Assembly (NCBI GenBank): GCA_002438345.1 | Contig: DJUJ01000056.1 | Span: 27,442-41,912 of the forward strand | Origin: Paenibacillus sp. UBA6285 | Lineage (GTDB): Bacteria > Bacillota > Bacilli > Paenibacillales > Paenibacillaceae | Length of the DNA: 14,471 nucleotides | Reading direction: 5' to 3' | Shown here: positions 6,590 through 13,901 of the stretch, in pieces | Position numbering within the stretch: the first letter of the stretch is position 1 | Layout: each line of letters starts with the position of its first letter | The notes under the pieces: generated by a model | Seen by the model: the letters and a program-made list of their open reading frames with translations, nothing else | Databases searched by the model: none | Told to the model about the DNA's origin: nothing | Made by a program: the position numbers and the translations under genes

Positions 6590-6625
6590 ACGCCAATAAG
6601 CTATCGAAAGGAGTCTTGCAGCCCT

Positions 6626-7984
6626 ATGTACAAAAGATTAAGTGCTGTAATGTTCCCGCTGACTGCGCTGCTGTTAATTGGAGCGCTCGTGTGGGGTTAT
6701 CAGGAGAACCAGGAGAAGAATGCGATTCTAATTAAGGCGGAGAACCAATATCAGCGTGCCTTTCATGATTTGTCTTACCACGTAGAACGTCTTCATGGAG
6801 AGCTAGGGAACACACTAGCTGTTAACTCTGCTTCTAACGGGATGCACCGCAAAGGACTTGTTAATGTGTGGCGGATGACAAGTGAGGCACAAAATGAGAT
6901 TAACCAGCTGCCACTAACATTACTGCCATTTAGCAAAACTGTCGAGTTTCTGTCCAAAATCTCAAACTTTTCTTATAAAGCTGGGATTCGCGATTTCGCT
7001 AAGAAACCTTTGACAGAGGGTGAATTGAATAATTTAAAAGCATTGTACAAGAACTCTGGAGAAATCTCTAAAGAGTTGCAAGATGTTCAGAATAAAGCGA
7101 TTGCCAGTCGGCTGCGCTGGATGGATGTTGAAACCGCACTGGCTACAGAGAATAAGGCAGAGGACAATTCGATTATTGACGGCTTCAAGTCTGTGGACAA
7201 ACGTGTCGAGGGTTACCCTGAACTGGATTGGGGACCTTCTGTAGCAAGCATCTACGATAAACGCTCCGTTAAAATGCTCGGGGGTACCCCTGTTTCAGTC
7301 GAAGATATCAAACGTAAGGCCATTAAATTCGCTAATGCAGGCTCCAATGCTAAGGTGGATGTCAAAGAAAACGGAAAAAATACGGAATGGCCTTCCTATA
7401 CGGCTACGGTCAGTGGTTCGAATAACAAGCAGACTATCAGTATGGATTTCACCAAAAATGGTGGGTTGCTGATCTCTTATTATGATAACCGTGAGGTTGG
7501 TCCTGCTAAGGTATCTATAGAAGAAGCAGTTACTAAGGCGGAGCAGTTTCTTAAGAAAAAGGGATATCCTCATATGACTGCGGTCAGTGCTGACCGTTAC
7601 GATAATATTGGGAATTTAACCTTTGTAACCAACCAGAATGATGTGTTGATTTATCCTGAGAAAATGACGATTCGTATGGGACTTGATACTGGATCAACGA
7701 TTGGATTTGAGGCCAGCGAATATGTTAATGAACATAAGGACAATCGTAAGATTCCTAAGCCGAAGCTTACCCTTGCGGAAGCAAAAAAGTTTTTGAATTC
7801 GGATTTCAAAGAGCGATACCATCGCATGGCTTGGATTAAAAATGAGGACTCAGTAGAAGTCTTGACTTACGAGTTTGGCGGAGAGGTAAATGGTACACAG
7901 TATCGTATTTATCTTAATGCGGATGATGGAATCGAAGAGTCTGTGGAAGAAATCAGGGCTTCTTCGGGATCGGAAAAAAAATGA
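6626..7984 (+). CDS. ypeB: Germination protein YpeB
   Basis: A 452-residue protein, close to the roughly 450 of B. subtilis YpeB. One N-terminal hydrophobic segment (residues about 8-24, FPLTALLLIGALVWGY) serves as signal anchor. A helical region (about 30-200) follows, then repeated PepSY-like modules in the C-terminal half, each beginning with an alanine/lysine-rich helix (SVEDIKRKAIKFAN, SIEEAVTKAEQFLKKKGY, LTLAEAKKFL). YpeB is deposited in the inner spore membrane/cortex region and is needed for stable accumulation of the cortex-lytic enzyme SleB. Here sleB is not next to it. The RBS AAAGGAG is 12 bases from the ATG, a little long. The gene has its own sigma-G-like promoter and a strong terminator, so it is probably monocistronic. 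Confidence 0.93.
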   Translation: MYKRLSAVMFPLTALLLIGALVWGYQENQEKNAILIKAENQYQRAFHDLSYHVERLHGELGNTLAVNSASNGMHRKGLVNVWRMTSEAQNEINQLPLTLLPFSKTVEFLSKISNFSYKAGIRDFAKKPLTEGELNNLKALYKNSGEISKELQDVQNKAIASRLRWMDVETALATENKAEDNSIIDGFKSVDKRVEGYPELDWGPSVASIYDKRSVKMLGGTPVSVEDIKRKAIKFANAGSNAKVDVKENGKNTEWPSYTATVSGSNNKQTISMDFTKNGGLLISYYDNREVGPAKVSIEEAVTKAEQFLKKKGYPHMTAVSADRYDNIGNLTFVTNQNDVLIYPEKMTIRMGLDTGSTIGFEASEYVNEHKDNRKIPKPKLTLAEAKKFLNSDFKERYHRMAWIKNEDSVEVLTYEFGGEVNGTQYRIYLNADDGIEESVEEIRASSGSEKK

Positions 7985-7990
7985 AGGAAC

Positions 7991-8031
7991 AGGGCGCATC
8001 CATTTATTCGGGTGTGCCCTCCTTTATTTTT
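7991..8031 (+). terminator. Intrinsic terminator after ypeB
   Basis: AGGGCGCATCC (7991-8001) pairs with GGGTGTGCCCT (8010-8020) with two G-U wobbles, extended outward by AAGG/CCTT. TTTATTTTT follows. The stem starts a few bases after the stop codon. Confidence 0.9.
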
Positions 8032-8071
8032 AAAATTCAAATAATATTTATCTCATTGGGTGATATTCCCA

Positions 8072-8080
8072 TGCTATAAT
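8072..8080 (+). promoter_or_regulatory. Extended -10 promoter for ypfA
   Basis: TG-C-TATAAT is a perfect extended -10 element, 44 bases before the chosen start codon and just after the ypeB terminator. There is no convincing -35 at 16-18 bases (CTCATT), which is common for extended -10 promoters. Confidence 0.6.
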
Positions 8081-8123
8081 CATTGTTAGTATTTATTACT
8101 AAACTGATTTGGCGGTGACATCT

Positions 8124-8777
8124 TTGTATCCTAAAATTAATGAATATCTATACATACAGGTTGCTTCCAGTGACGCTGCTGAAGCAGAAGTTGAATATAG
8201 ATCGAGAATTGCAGAGACAGAAGACGACGCGTTCCTGATTGAAATTCCTATGCAGGAGAGTAATGGTCATCTGAAAAGACTTTTTATGGGGGACGAGCTT
8301 TCGGTTTATTTTATAACTGAGGGCGGCATTAAAAATTACTTTAATACTCATGTTCTCGGTTTTAAAGAAGATGTAATCCGTATGGTCCGGATACAAAAGC
8401 CAGCGACGGATTCAATTCTTAAAATTCAGAGACGAAGCTTTTTTCGAGTGAATGCAGATCTTGAGTTAGCTGTAAAGGATAGTTGTGGTAAAAGGTTTCT
8501 TGTGCGTACAGATGATATCGGTGGCGGAGGAACCTCTTTCTTGGTGGATAACCAGGTCAAGCTCGAAGTAGGAGGTAAATTGTCCTGTTGGGTTCTAGTG
8601 CCTTATCGAAACGGTAGTATTGAGCATGTGGAATTTGTAGGTGAAGTGGTTCGGATTAAAACGCTTGAGAATGGGCGCCAATTGGCCATGCTGAAATTTG
8701 TGGCTATTTCGGATACTGAGCGCCAGAAAATAATACGTTACTGCTTCGAACGTCAGTTTGATTTCCGCAACCGATAA
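8124..8777 (+). CDS. ypfA: YpfA-type flagellar brake / PilZ domain protein
   Basis: A 217-residue cytoplasmic protein with an N-terminal YcgR-like beta domain (about 1-95) and a C-terminal PilZ domain (about 100-217). The PilZ c-di-GMP signature is RRSFFR at 103-108, then D131-I-G-G-G-G136 where the consensus is [DN]xSxxG, so the serine is a glycine here. In B. subtilis YpfA (also called DgrA/MotI) binds c-di-GMP and slows the flagellar stator. Position between ypeB and cmk is conserved. The start is unusual: TTG 8124 is preferred because GGCGGTGA, a near match to the anti-Shine-Dalgarno complement, ends 5 bases upstream; TTG 8109 and GTG 8115 are longer in-frame options lacking a good RBS. 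Confidence 0.85.
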   Translation: MYPKINEYLYIQVASSDAAEAEVEYRSRIAETEDDAFLIEIPMQESNGHLKRLFMGDELSVYFITEGGIKNYFNTHVLGFKEDVIRMVRIQKPATDSILKIQRRSFFRVNADLELAVKDSCGKRFLVRTDDIGGGGTSFLVDNQVKLEVGGKLSCWVLVPYRNGSIEHVEFVGEVVRIKTLENGRQLAMLKFVAISDTERQKIIRYCFERQFDFRNR

Positions 8778-8809
8778 GCATTTTTCTTAGCTCTAATAAG
8801 CGGTCTGAT

Positions 8810-8839
8810 TTTACACTGACGTATAAACTGTGGTATAAT
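8810..8839 (+). promoter_or_regulatory. Sigma-A-like promoter upstream of the cmk leader hairpin
   Basis: TTTACA (8810-8815) matches the -35 at five of six positions. An 18-base spacer ends in TGG and is followed by a perfect TATAAT (8834-8839). The start would fall near 8846, only a few bases before the GCAGGC hairpin with its T run, so a transcript from here would meet a terminator almost at once. Confidence 0.55.
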
Positions 8840-8849
8840 TTTATAAGTC

Positions 8850-8870
8850 GCAGGCAATGCCTGCTTTTTT
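8850..8870 (+). terminator. Compact GC-rich hairpin with T run
   Basis: GCAGGC-AAT-GCCTGC followed by six T is a short but canonical intrinsic terminator shape. It is 73 bases after the ypfA stop and 115 before the cmk start. It may simply end the ypfA transcript, or act on transcripts from the promoter just upstream. The 3-base loop and 6-bp stem make it weaker than the ypeB and ypfD terminators. Confidence 0.6.
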
Positions 8871-8917
8871 CTTGATAATATCATCAAGCATATCAATTTG
8901 TATGTGCTCCTTGATAT
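8871..8917 (+). repeat. Cluster of TTGATA-type repeats in the cmk leader
   Basis: CTTGAT-AATATC-ATCAAG (8871-8888) is an inverted repeat with perfect 6-base arms. Further copies of the same word follow as TATCAA (8891-8896, inverted) and CTTGATA (8910-8916, direct). Four copies within 47 bases upstream of the cmk promoter look like an operator, but I cannot name a regulator. Confidence 0.35.
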
Positions 8918-8930
8918 TACAAGAACGAAC

Positions 8931-8959
8931 TTGACATCGCTAGATGCTTTTCTTATGAA
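8931..8959 (+). promoter_or_regulatory. Sigma-A promoter of cmk
   Basis: A perfect TTGACA (8931-8936) with a 17-base spacer and TATGAA (8954-8959, four of six). The start would fall near 8966, right before the GAGGAGG ribosome binding site at 8969-8975, giving a very short leader. Confidence 0.55.
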
Positions 8960-8984
8960 AGAGTGTTTGAGGAGGAATGCCCCG

Positions 8985-9695
8985 TTGGATAGGCAGGGTA
9001 CACATACTAACGACAGAATTAACGTCGCCATCGACGGACCTGCCGGGGCAGGCAAGAGTACTGTAGCCCGATTGGTAGCCCAGAAGCTGTCTTATATTTA
9101 TGTCGATACAGGCGCAATGTACCGGGCAATCACCTGGTATATGATCCGAGAAGGCATAGAACCGGAAGATCAGAATCAAGTGAACCAGAAGGTTCGCGAT
9201 ATGGTTATTGAGCTTATTCCGGAAAAAGACATCCAGAAGGTGCTGATTAATGGGGAAGACGTAACGCCGCATATTCGGAGTCTTCAGGTCAGCGGCCTTG
9301 TGTCGCAGTATTCGAAGATCGAAGGTGTAAGATCCAGACTTAGTCATTTGCAGCGTCAGATGGCGCTTCGCAAAGGCGTTGTTATGGATGGCCGCGATAT
9401 CGGTACGACCGTGCTGCCCGATGCCGAAGTAAAGATTTTTATGACGGCAAGTGTGGAAGAGAGAGCTCTCCGTCGTTATAAGGAATTGAGAGACGCGGAA
9501 TCGGTGACTCTTCAGCAGCTTGAACATGATATTGCACAGCGAGATCGTCTGGATGAAGGACGGGAGATTTCACCGCTGCGCCGTGCGGAAGATGCAATTC
9601 TTCTGGACACGACCTTTATGGATATCGATCAAGCTGTGGAGGCCATTGTATCCCATTGTAGATCTCATGTTGACGGGGAGAGAAATCATTTATGA
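8985..9695 (+). CDS. cmk: Cytidylate kinase
   Basis: A 236-residue (d)CMP kinase that phosphorylates CMP and dCMP with ATP, feeding CDP/dCDP to nucleic acid and phospholipid precursor pools. Seen: P-loop GPAGAGKST at 18-26, DTGAMYR at 41-47, DGRDIGT at 135-141, and the lid-region arginines in ERALRRYKELR at about 159-169. The start is TTG 8985, 9 bases after GAGGAGG. The reading frame stays open further upstream to 8898, but that part overlaps the promoter and leader and has no RBS. The ten residues before RINVAIDG are a little longer than in most homologues. The stop overlaps the plsC start (ATGA), so the two are coupled. Confidence 0.95.
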   Translation: MDRQGTHTNDRINVAIDGPAGAGKSTVARLVAQKLSYIYVDTGAMYRAITWYMIREGIEPEDQNQVNQKVRDMVIELIPEKDIQKVLINGEDVTPHIRSLQVSGLVSQYSKIEGVRSRLSHLQRQMALRKGVVMDGRDIGTTVLPDAEVKIFMTASVEERALRRYKELRDAESVTLQQLEHDIAQRDRLDEGREISPLRRAEDAILLDTTFMDIDQAVEAIVSHCRSHVDGERNHL

Positions 9696-10279
9696 TTTAT
9701 GTATTTTGCCGAGGATTGCTTCGCTTGATTTACGCAATTGTTTTCCCGCTTAAGATTGTGGGGGAAGAGAATGTGCCAAAGGAGGGCGGGGTGCTGCTAT
9801 GCGCGAACCATATTAGTCTGCTAGATCCTATGACTATTGGGATTAAGCTAGACCGTCAGGTAAAGTATATGGCTAAGGCGGAACTTTTTGAGGTTCCTGT
9901 GCTTGGTTGGCTCATTAACAAATTGGGTGCTTTTCCGGTCAAACGTGGTGGCGTAAGCAAAGAATCCATTAAAACGGCCCTTAACACACTTCGTAGTGGT
10001 AATGTCATGGGTATCTTCCCGGAGGGTACGCGTAATTCTGATGCCGGAGTTGCCAAGAAAGGCGCTGCAAGCTTCGCACTTCGAAGTGGTGCGGCAGTTG
10101 TTCCGGCCGCTATTGTCGGTCAGTACAAACCCTTTCGACGGATGGTTGTTGTCTATGGGGCTCCTATAGATCTCAGTCAATTTGCCGGTGCAGGAAGTGA
10201 ATCTCTCGAGGCTGTTACCGATGTCATTATGGAACGCATCAATGAGATGAAGAAGTCGGGTAAACCAAGCGTTAGTTAA
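9692..10279 (+). CDS. plsC: 1-acyl-sn-glycerol-3-phosphate acyltransferase
   Basis: A 195-residue PlsC family enzyme that adds the second acyl chain to lysophosphatidic acid, making phosphatidic acid at the membrane. Catalytic motif H40-x4-D45 (NHISLLD), then FPVKRG at 81-86, EGTR at 111-114 (FPEGTRN) and VPAAIVG for motif IV. An N-terminal hydrophobic stretch (about 2-22) should hold it to the membrane. The ATG overlaps the cmk stop with GGGGAG 11 bases upstream. B. subtilis keeps plsC elsewhere; a cmk-plsC pairing is common in other Firmicutes. Confidence 0.93.
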   Translation: MIYVFCRGLLRLIYAIVFPLKIVGEENVPKEGGVLLCANHISLLDPMTIGIKLDRQVKYMAKAELFEVPVLGWLINKLGAFPVKRGGVSKESIKTALNTLRSGNVMGIFPEGTRNSDAGVAKKGAASFALRSGAAVVPAAIVGQYKPFRRMVVVYGAPIDLSQFAGAGSESLEAVTDVIMERINEMKKSGKPSVS

Positions 10280-10454
10280 TGGATATGCGAAATAATAAAT
10301 TTCGTTCAGTGCTACGATTAAATAACGGCATAGTCGCTATTTTTTGGAACATACTATCTTCAAGTGTAAATTGTAATACCAAGCAGTGCTTGTTTTGAAC
10401 TCTGCTATACGCAGGTTTAAATAAATGGGGTTTTGAATCGAGGAGGCTAATCAC

Positions 10455-11777
10455 ATGTCTGAAGAAATTAAAAATCAGGAAGCTACGGAGAATAATGAAA
10501 CCGTAGAAGCGGTGGAATCCGCTGTGACAGAAAATAACGGAGCTGTAGAAGAAGTTGCTGCCGTTAACGAAGAAGAAGTGACTAACCAAGCTGACTTGGA
10601 AATCATTTCTTTGAAAAAAGGCGATACCGTGAAAGGAACAATCGTCAAAATCGAAGATAACCAAGCTTATGTAAGCATTGGATATAAATACGACGGTGTG
10701 ATTCCGATTCGCGAATTGTCCGCAGTACAACTGGACAACGCCGCTGCAGCGGTAGAAGTTGGACAAGAAGTAGAATGTAAAGTTGTTAGCATTAACGACA
10801 ACAAGGAAAGCCTTGTTCTTTCCAAACGTGCTGTTGATAGCGAAAAATCATGGGAAGATCTTGAGAAGTACTTTGCTTCCCAAGAAGCTTTCGAAGTTAC
10901 TGTGGCTGACGTTGTTAAAGGCGGTCTAGTAGCTGATGTTGGAGCTCGTGGATTTATCCCAGCTTCCATGGTTGAGCGTCACTTCGTTGAAGATTTCAAC
11001 GATTACAAAGGCCGTACCCTGCGCGTTAAAGTGAAAGAACTTGACCGTGAGAACAGCAAAGTAATCTTGTCTGCTAAAGAAGTTCTTGAAGAAGAATTCG
11101 AAGCTAACAAGCTCAAAATCATGGCTGAGCTGTCTGAAGGCCAAATCATCGAAGGTACAGTACAACGTCTGACTCAATTCGGCGCATTTGTTGATGTTGG
11201 CGGAGTTGACGGTCTTGTACACGTATCCGAAATCGCTTGGAATCACGTAGAGAAACCTTCTGATGTAGTATCCGAAGGTGATAAAGTACGTGTTAAAGTA
11301 CTTAAGGTTGATCCTGAAAAAGGAAAAATCAGCCTGAGCATCAAAGCTGCTGCTCCAGGTCCTTGGGACTCTGCTGCCGGCGAAATCAACATCGGTGATG
11401 TTGTAACAGGCGTTGTAAAACGTCTTGTGAACTTCGGAGCATTCGTTGAATTGCTTCCAGGTGTGGAAGGTCTTGTGCACATTTCGCAAATCTCCCACAA
11501 ACACATTGCTACTCCACACGAAGTATTGAAAGAAGGACAAGAAGTTCAAGTGAAAGTACTGGACTTCAATCCATCCGAGAAACGTGTTAGCCTGAGCATC
11601 AAAGAAACAGAAGAAGCTCCAGCACCTACTGCTAGACCTGAACGCAGCAACAGCAGAGACAGAGCTCCTAAAGAAGTATTGAACAACCCTAACGTTTCCC
11701 TTAGCAACGAAGGCCTTAGCTTCACGCTTGCTGAACGTTTTGGTGACAAGTTGGACAAATTCAAAGGTAATAACTAA
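10455..11777 (+). CDS. ypfD: S1 RNA-binding domain protein (YpfD, ribosomal protein S1-like)
   Basis: A 440-residue protein with four S1 (OB-fold) domains at about 54-125, 145-208, 227-297 and 313-383, the last two being the most canonical (GTVQRLTQFGAFVDVGG, GVVKRLVNFGAFVELLPG). An acidic Glu/Asn/Ala-rich N-terminus (1-50) and a basic, Pro/Ser-rich C-terminal linker (about 385-410) flank them. E. coli S1 has six domains; four is usual for the Firmicute form, which may bind RNA or ribosomes without being an essential ribosomal protein. RBS GAGGAGG is 8 bases from the ATG. Codon use (AAC, GTT, CGT, CCA, AAA) looks more biased than in neighbours, suggesting high expression. The 175-base gap before it has no clear promoter; it holds only a small hairpin CAAGC-AGT-GCTTG-TTTT at 10380-10396 and a weak AT-rich one near 10319-10345. 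Confidence 0.92.
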   Translation: MSEEIKNQEATENNETVEAVESAVTENNGAVEEVAAVNEEEVTNQADLEIISLKKGDTVKGTIVKIEDNQAYVSIGYKYDGVIPIRELSAVQLDNAAAAVEVGQEVECKVVSINDNKESLVLSKRAVDSEKSWEDLEKYFASQEAFEVTVADVVKGGLVADVGARGFIPASMVERHFVEDFNDYKGRTLRVKVKELDRENSKVILSAKEVLEEEFEANKLKIMAELSEGQIIEGTVQRLTQFGAFVDVGGVDGLVHVSEIAWNHVEKPSDVVSEGDKVRVKVLKVDPEKGKISLSIKAAAPGPWDSAAGEINIGDVVTGVVKRLVNFGAFVELLPGVEGLVHISQISHKHIATPHEVLKEGQEVQVKVLDFNPSEKRVSLSIKETEEAPAPTARPERSNSRDRAPKEVLNNPNVSLSNEGLSFTLAERFGDKLDKFKGNN

Positions 11778-11804
11778 TCCTGCTTTTGAATATACGGGTA
11801 AAGT

Positions 11805-11847
11805 AATCGGCGAGCCCTCGATACGGGGGTTCGCCGATTCTCTTTTT
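11805..11847 (+). terminator. Strong intrinsic terminator after ypfD
   Basis: AATCGGCGA (11805-11813) pairs perfectly with TCGCCGATT (11831-11839). Interior CCC/GGG pairs and wobbles continue the stem to a GATAC loop, and TCTCTTTTT follows. It separates ypfD from the der operon. Confidence 0.92.
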
Positions 11848-11905
11848 CCGGCAACAGAAAGATTTATCGGAGTTAACATGAGTGTTAGCCAATTTTAATG
11901 TTTTT

Positions 11906-11914
11906 TGCTATGAT
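11906..11914 (+). promoter_or_regulatory. Extended -10 promoter of the der-plsY-gpsA operon
   Basis: TG-C-TATGAT lies 31 bases before the der start codon and after the ypfD terminator. The -35 is weak (TTAGCC at 11885-11890, 18-base spacer). Confidence 0.5.
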
Positions 11915-11945
11915 GAGTATCGTAAGGATGACAGGAGGAATGATT

Positions 11946-13271
11946 ATGGCAAGACCCGTTGTGGCAATCGTTGGGAGGCCTAACGTCGGGAAATCGACGA
12001 TTTTTAATCGGCTGATTGGCGATAGATTGGCCATTGTAGAAGATAAGCCGGGGATTACACGTGACCGGATTTATGGTATTTCAGATTGGAACGGTAAGTC
12101 GTTCAGTGTGATTGATACCGGAGGTATTGAAATTGATGGTGATGACACGATTCTGAAATCAATCCGCGTTCAGGCGGAGCTAGCGATTGAAGAAGCGGAT
12201 GTTATTGTATTTATGTGTGAAGCGAAGAGTGGAGTGACGAATTCAGATGAAGAGGTAGCTCAGATTCTGTTCCGTTCAGGTAAACCGATCGTTCTTGCCA
12301 TCAATAAAGTGGATAACATGAAGCGTGCGGATGATATTTATGAGTTCTACAGCCTGGGCTTTGGAGATCCGATCGGAATTTCCGGTAGTCATGGTACTGG
12401 GCTCGGCGATTTGCTGGACGCTGTAGTAGAACGTCTACCAGAGAAAATAGATGACGAATACGATGACGATGTTATTCGTGTAGCTTTGATTGGCCGTCCG
12501 AATGTAGGTAAATCCTCTCTGGTTAACGCGATTCTGGGTGAAGAACGCGTTATCGTTAGTGATATTGCAGGTACTACTCGAGATGCTATTGATACGCCTT
12601 TTGAACGCGATGGACAACGTTATGTGCTTATCGATACTGCAGGTATGCGCAAAAAAGGTAAGGTTTATGAGAACATTGAGAAATACAGTGTTATGCGTGC
12701 TATGCGTGCTATTGAACGGGCTGATGTGGTTCTCGTTGTAATTAACGGCGAAGAGGGCATCATCGATCAGGACAAGCATATTGCTGGTTATGCACATGAA
12801 GCAGGTAAGGCATCTATTTTTGTTGTGAACAAATGGGATGCCATTGAGAAGGACGACAAGACCATGCAGAACTTCGAGACTAAGATTCGTGACCATTTCT
12901 TATTTATGAGTTACGCACCGGTTGTCTTTTTGTCGGCTTTAACCAAACAGCGCCTGCAAAAACTGCTGCCTGTGGTACAGCATGTATCACAACAGCACGC
13001 ACTACGCATTACTACGCATCTGGTGAACGATGTTGTATCTGATGCCATTGCGATTAACCCTCCTCCTACTGACAAAGGCCGTCGCTTACGTATTAACTAC
13101 GTAACGCAGGTTGCGGTGAAGCCTCCGACGATCGTGGTGTTCGTGAATGATCCATCGCTGATGCACTTCTCCTATGAACGTTACCTGGAGAATAAAATCC
13201 GCGCGGCGTTTAATTTCGAGGGAACGCCAATCCGTCTCTTTACACGGCGCAAATCCGAAAACGAAGGTTAG
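11946..13271 (+). CDS. der: Ribosome biogenesis GTPase Der (EngA)
   Basis: A 441-residue double GTPase needed for 50S subunit assembly. First G domain: GRPNVGKST at 10-18, DTGG at 58-61 and NKVD at 120-123. Second G domain: GRPNVGKSS at 183-191, DTAG at 230-233 and NKWD at 295-298. A KH-like domain fills about 350-435 ([39 protein letters not shown]). An acidic linker (KIDDEYDDD) joins the two G domains. ATG 11946 is chosen because AGGAGG ends 7 bases before it and Der proteins start [17 protein letters not shown]; the longer in-frame start at 11898 overlaps the promoter. Twelve bases separate it from plsY, whose RBS overlaps the der stop. Confidence 0.97.
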   Translation: MARPVVAIVGRPNVGKSTIFNRLIGDRLAIVEDKPGITRDRIYGISDWNGKSFSVIDTGGIEIDGDDTILKSIRVQAELAIEEADVIVFMCEAKSGVTNSDEEVAQILFRSGKPIVLAINKVDNMKRADDIYEFYSLGFGDPIGISGSHGTGLGDLLDAVVERLPEKIDDEYDDDVIRVALIGRPNVGKSSLVNAILGEERVIVSDIAGTTRDAIDTPFERDGQRYVLIDTAGMRKKGKVYENIEKYSVMRAMRAIERADVVLVVINGEEGIIDQDKHIAGYAHEAGKASIFVVNKWDAIEKDDKTMQNFETKIRDHFLFMSYAPVVFLSALTKQRLQKLLPVVQHVSQQHALRITTHLVNDVVSDAIAINPPPTDKGRRLRINYVTQVAVKPPTIVVFVNDPSLMHFSYERYLENKIRAAFNFEGTPIRLFTRRKSENEG

Positions 13272-13283
13272 GGGAGAAGAAGT

Positions 13284-13901
13284 GTGGCGCTTGAACTTCT
13301 GGTTATCGTTGTAAGCTATTTGCTTGGTTCTGTCAGCTTTAGTGTGCTGTTCGCCAAGCTACTAAAGGGAATTGATATCCGTCAATACGGAAGCGGCAAT
13401 GCGGGGGCTACCAATACACTGCGTGTACTGGGGAAAGGTCCTGCGATATTAGTGCTAGTGCTGGATGTACTGAAGGGTGTTACCGCAGTTTGGTTAGGAA
13501 CTTGGGTAGGTGGCTGGGGAACCTGGGTTCCTGCTCTTTGCGGAATCGCTGCCATTGTCGGACATAATTGGCCACTCTACTTTCGTTTCCGTGGGGGAAA
13601 AGGCATCGCTACTACGATCGGCGTTATGGCCACACTGTGTTTATGGCCAGCGCTGCTCGCCGGTATCATCGCCATAGGATCTATCTTTATCACTCGTTAC
13701 GTGTCACTTGGCTCGTTAATTTTTGTTGCGCTGACACCAGCGTTTCTATTGTTGACAGGATTTACACAGCCTGTGCTTTGGACCAGTATTATCATCGCGG
13801 TCTTTGCCTTCTGGCGGCACCGGACGAATATAGTGAAGATTCTAGAGGGCCGTGAGAACAAGATCGGCTCTAAAGTTAAAGGAGGGAATCGTGTTGTCTG
13901 A
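13284..13901 (+). CDS. plsY: Acyl-phosphate:glycerol-3-phosphate acyltransferase
   Basis: A 205-residue multi-pass membrane enzyme that transfers an acyl chain from acyl-phosphate to glycerol-3-phosphate, giving lysophosphatidic acid. The three PlsY motifs are present: GSGNAGATNTLR at 37-48, GHNWPLYFRFRGGKG at 93-107, and a weaker third (SLG/LTPAFLL) in the last third. Start GTG with GGGGAG 7 bases upstream. It lies between der and gpsA, overlapping gpsA by 8 bases (or 11 with the alternative gpsA start). Its substrate glycerol-3-phosphate is the product of GpsA, encoded next. Confidence 0.95.
   Translation: MALELLVIVVSYLLGSVSFSVLFAKLLKGIDIRQYGSGNAGATNTLRVLGKGPAILVLVLDVLKGVTAVWLGTWVGGWGTWVPALCGIAAIVGHNWPLYFRFRGGKGIATTIGVMATLCLWPALLAGIIAIGSIFITRYVSLGSLIFVALTPAFLLLTGFTQPVLWTSIIIAVFAFWRHRTNIVKILEGRENKIGSKVKGGNRVV

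Noticed and set aside
8898..8984. In-frame upstream extension of cmk from TTG 8898
   Set aside because: It would run through the TTGACA promoter and leader, lacks an RBS, and adds residues not found in cytidylate kinases; GAGGAGG marks TTG 8985.
10279..10398. 39-codon open frame after plsC starting ATGGATATGCGA
   Set aside because: No ribosome binding site, AT-rich random-looking composition and no recognisable motif; overlaps the leader of ypfD.
10926..11879. Long minus-strand open frame (317 codons) across ypfD, and others like it across cmk and der
   Set aside because: Shadow of strongly biased codons in the real plus-strand gene; Phe/Ser/Tyr-rich product, no RBS and no motif.
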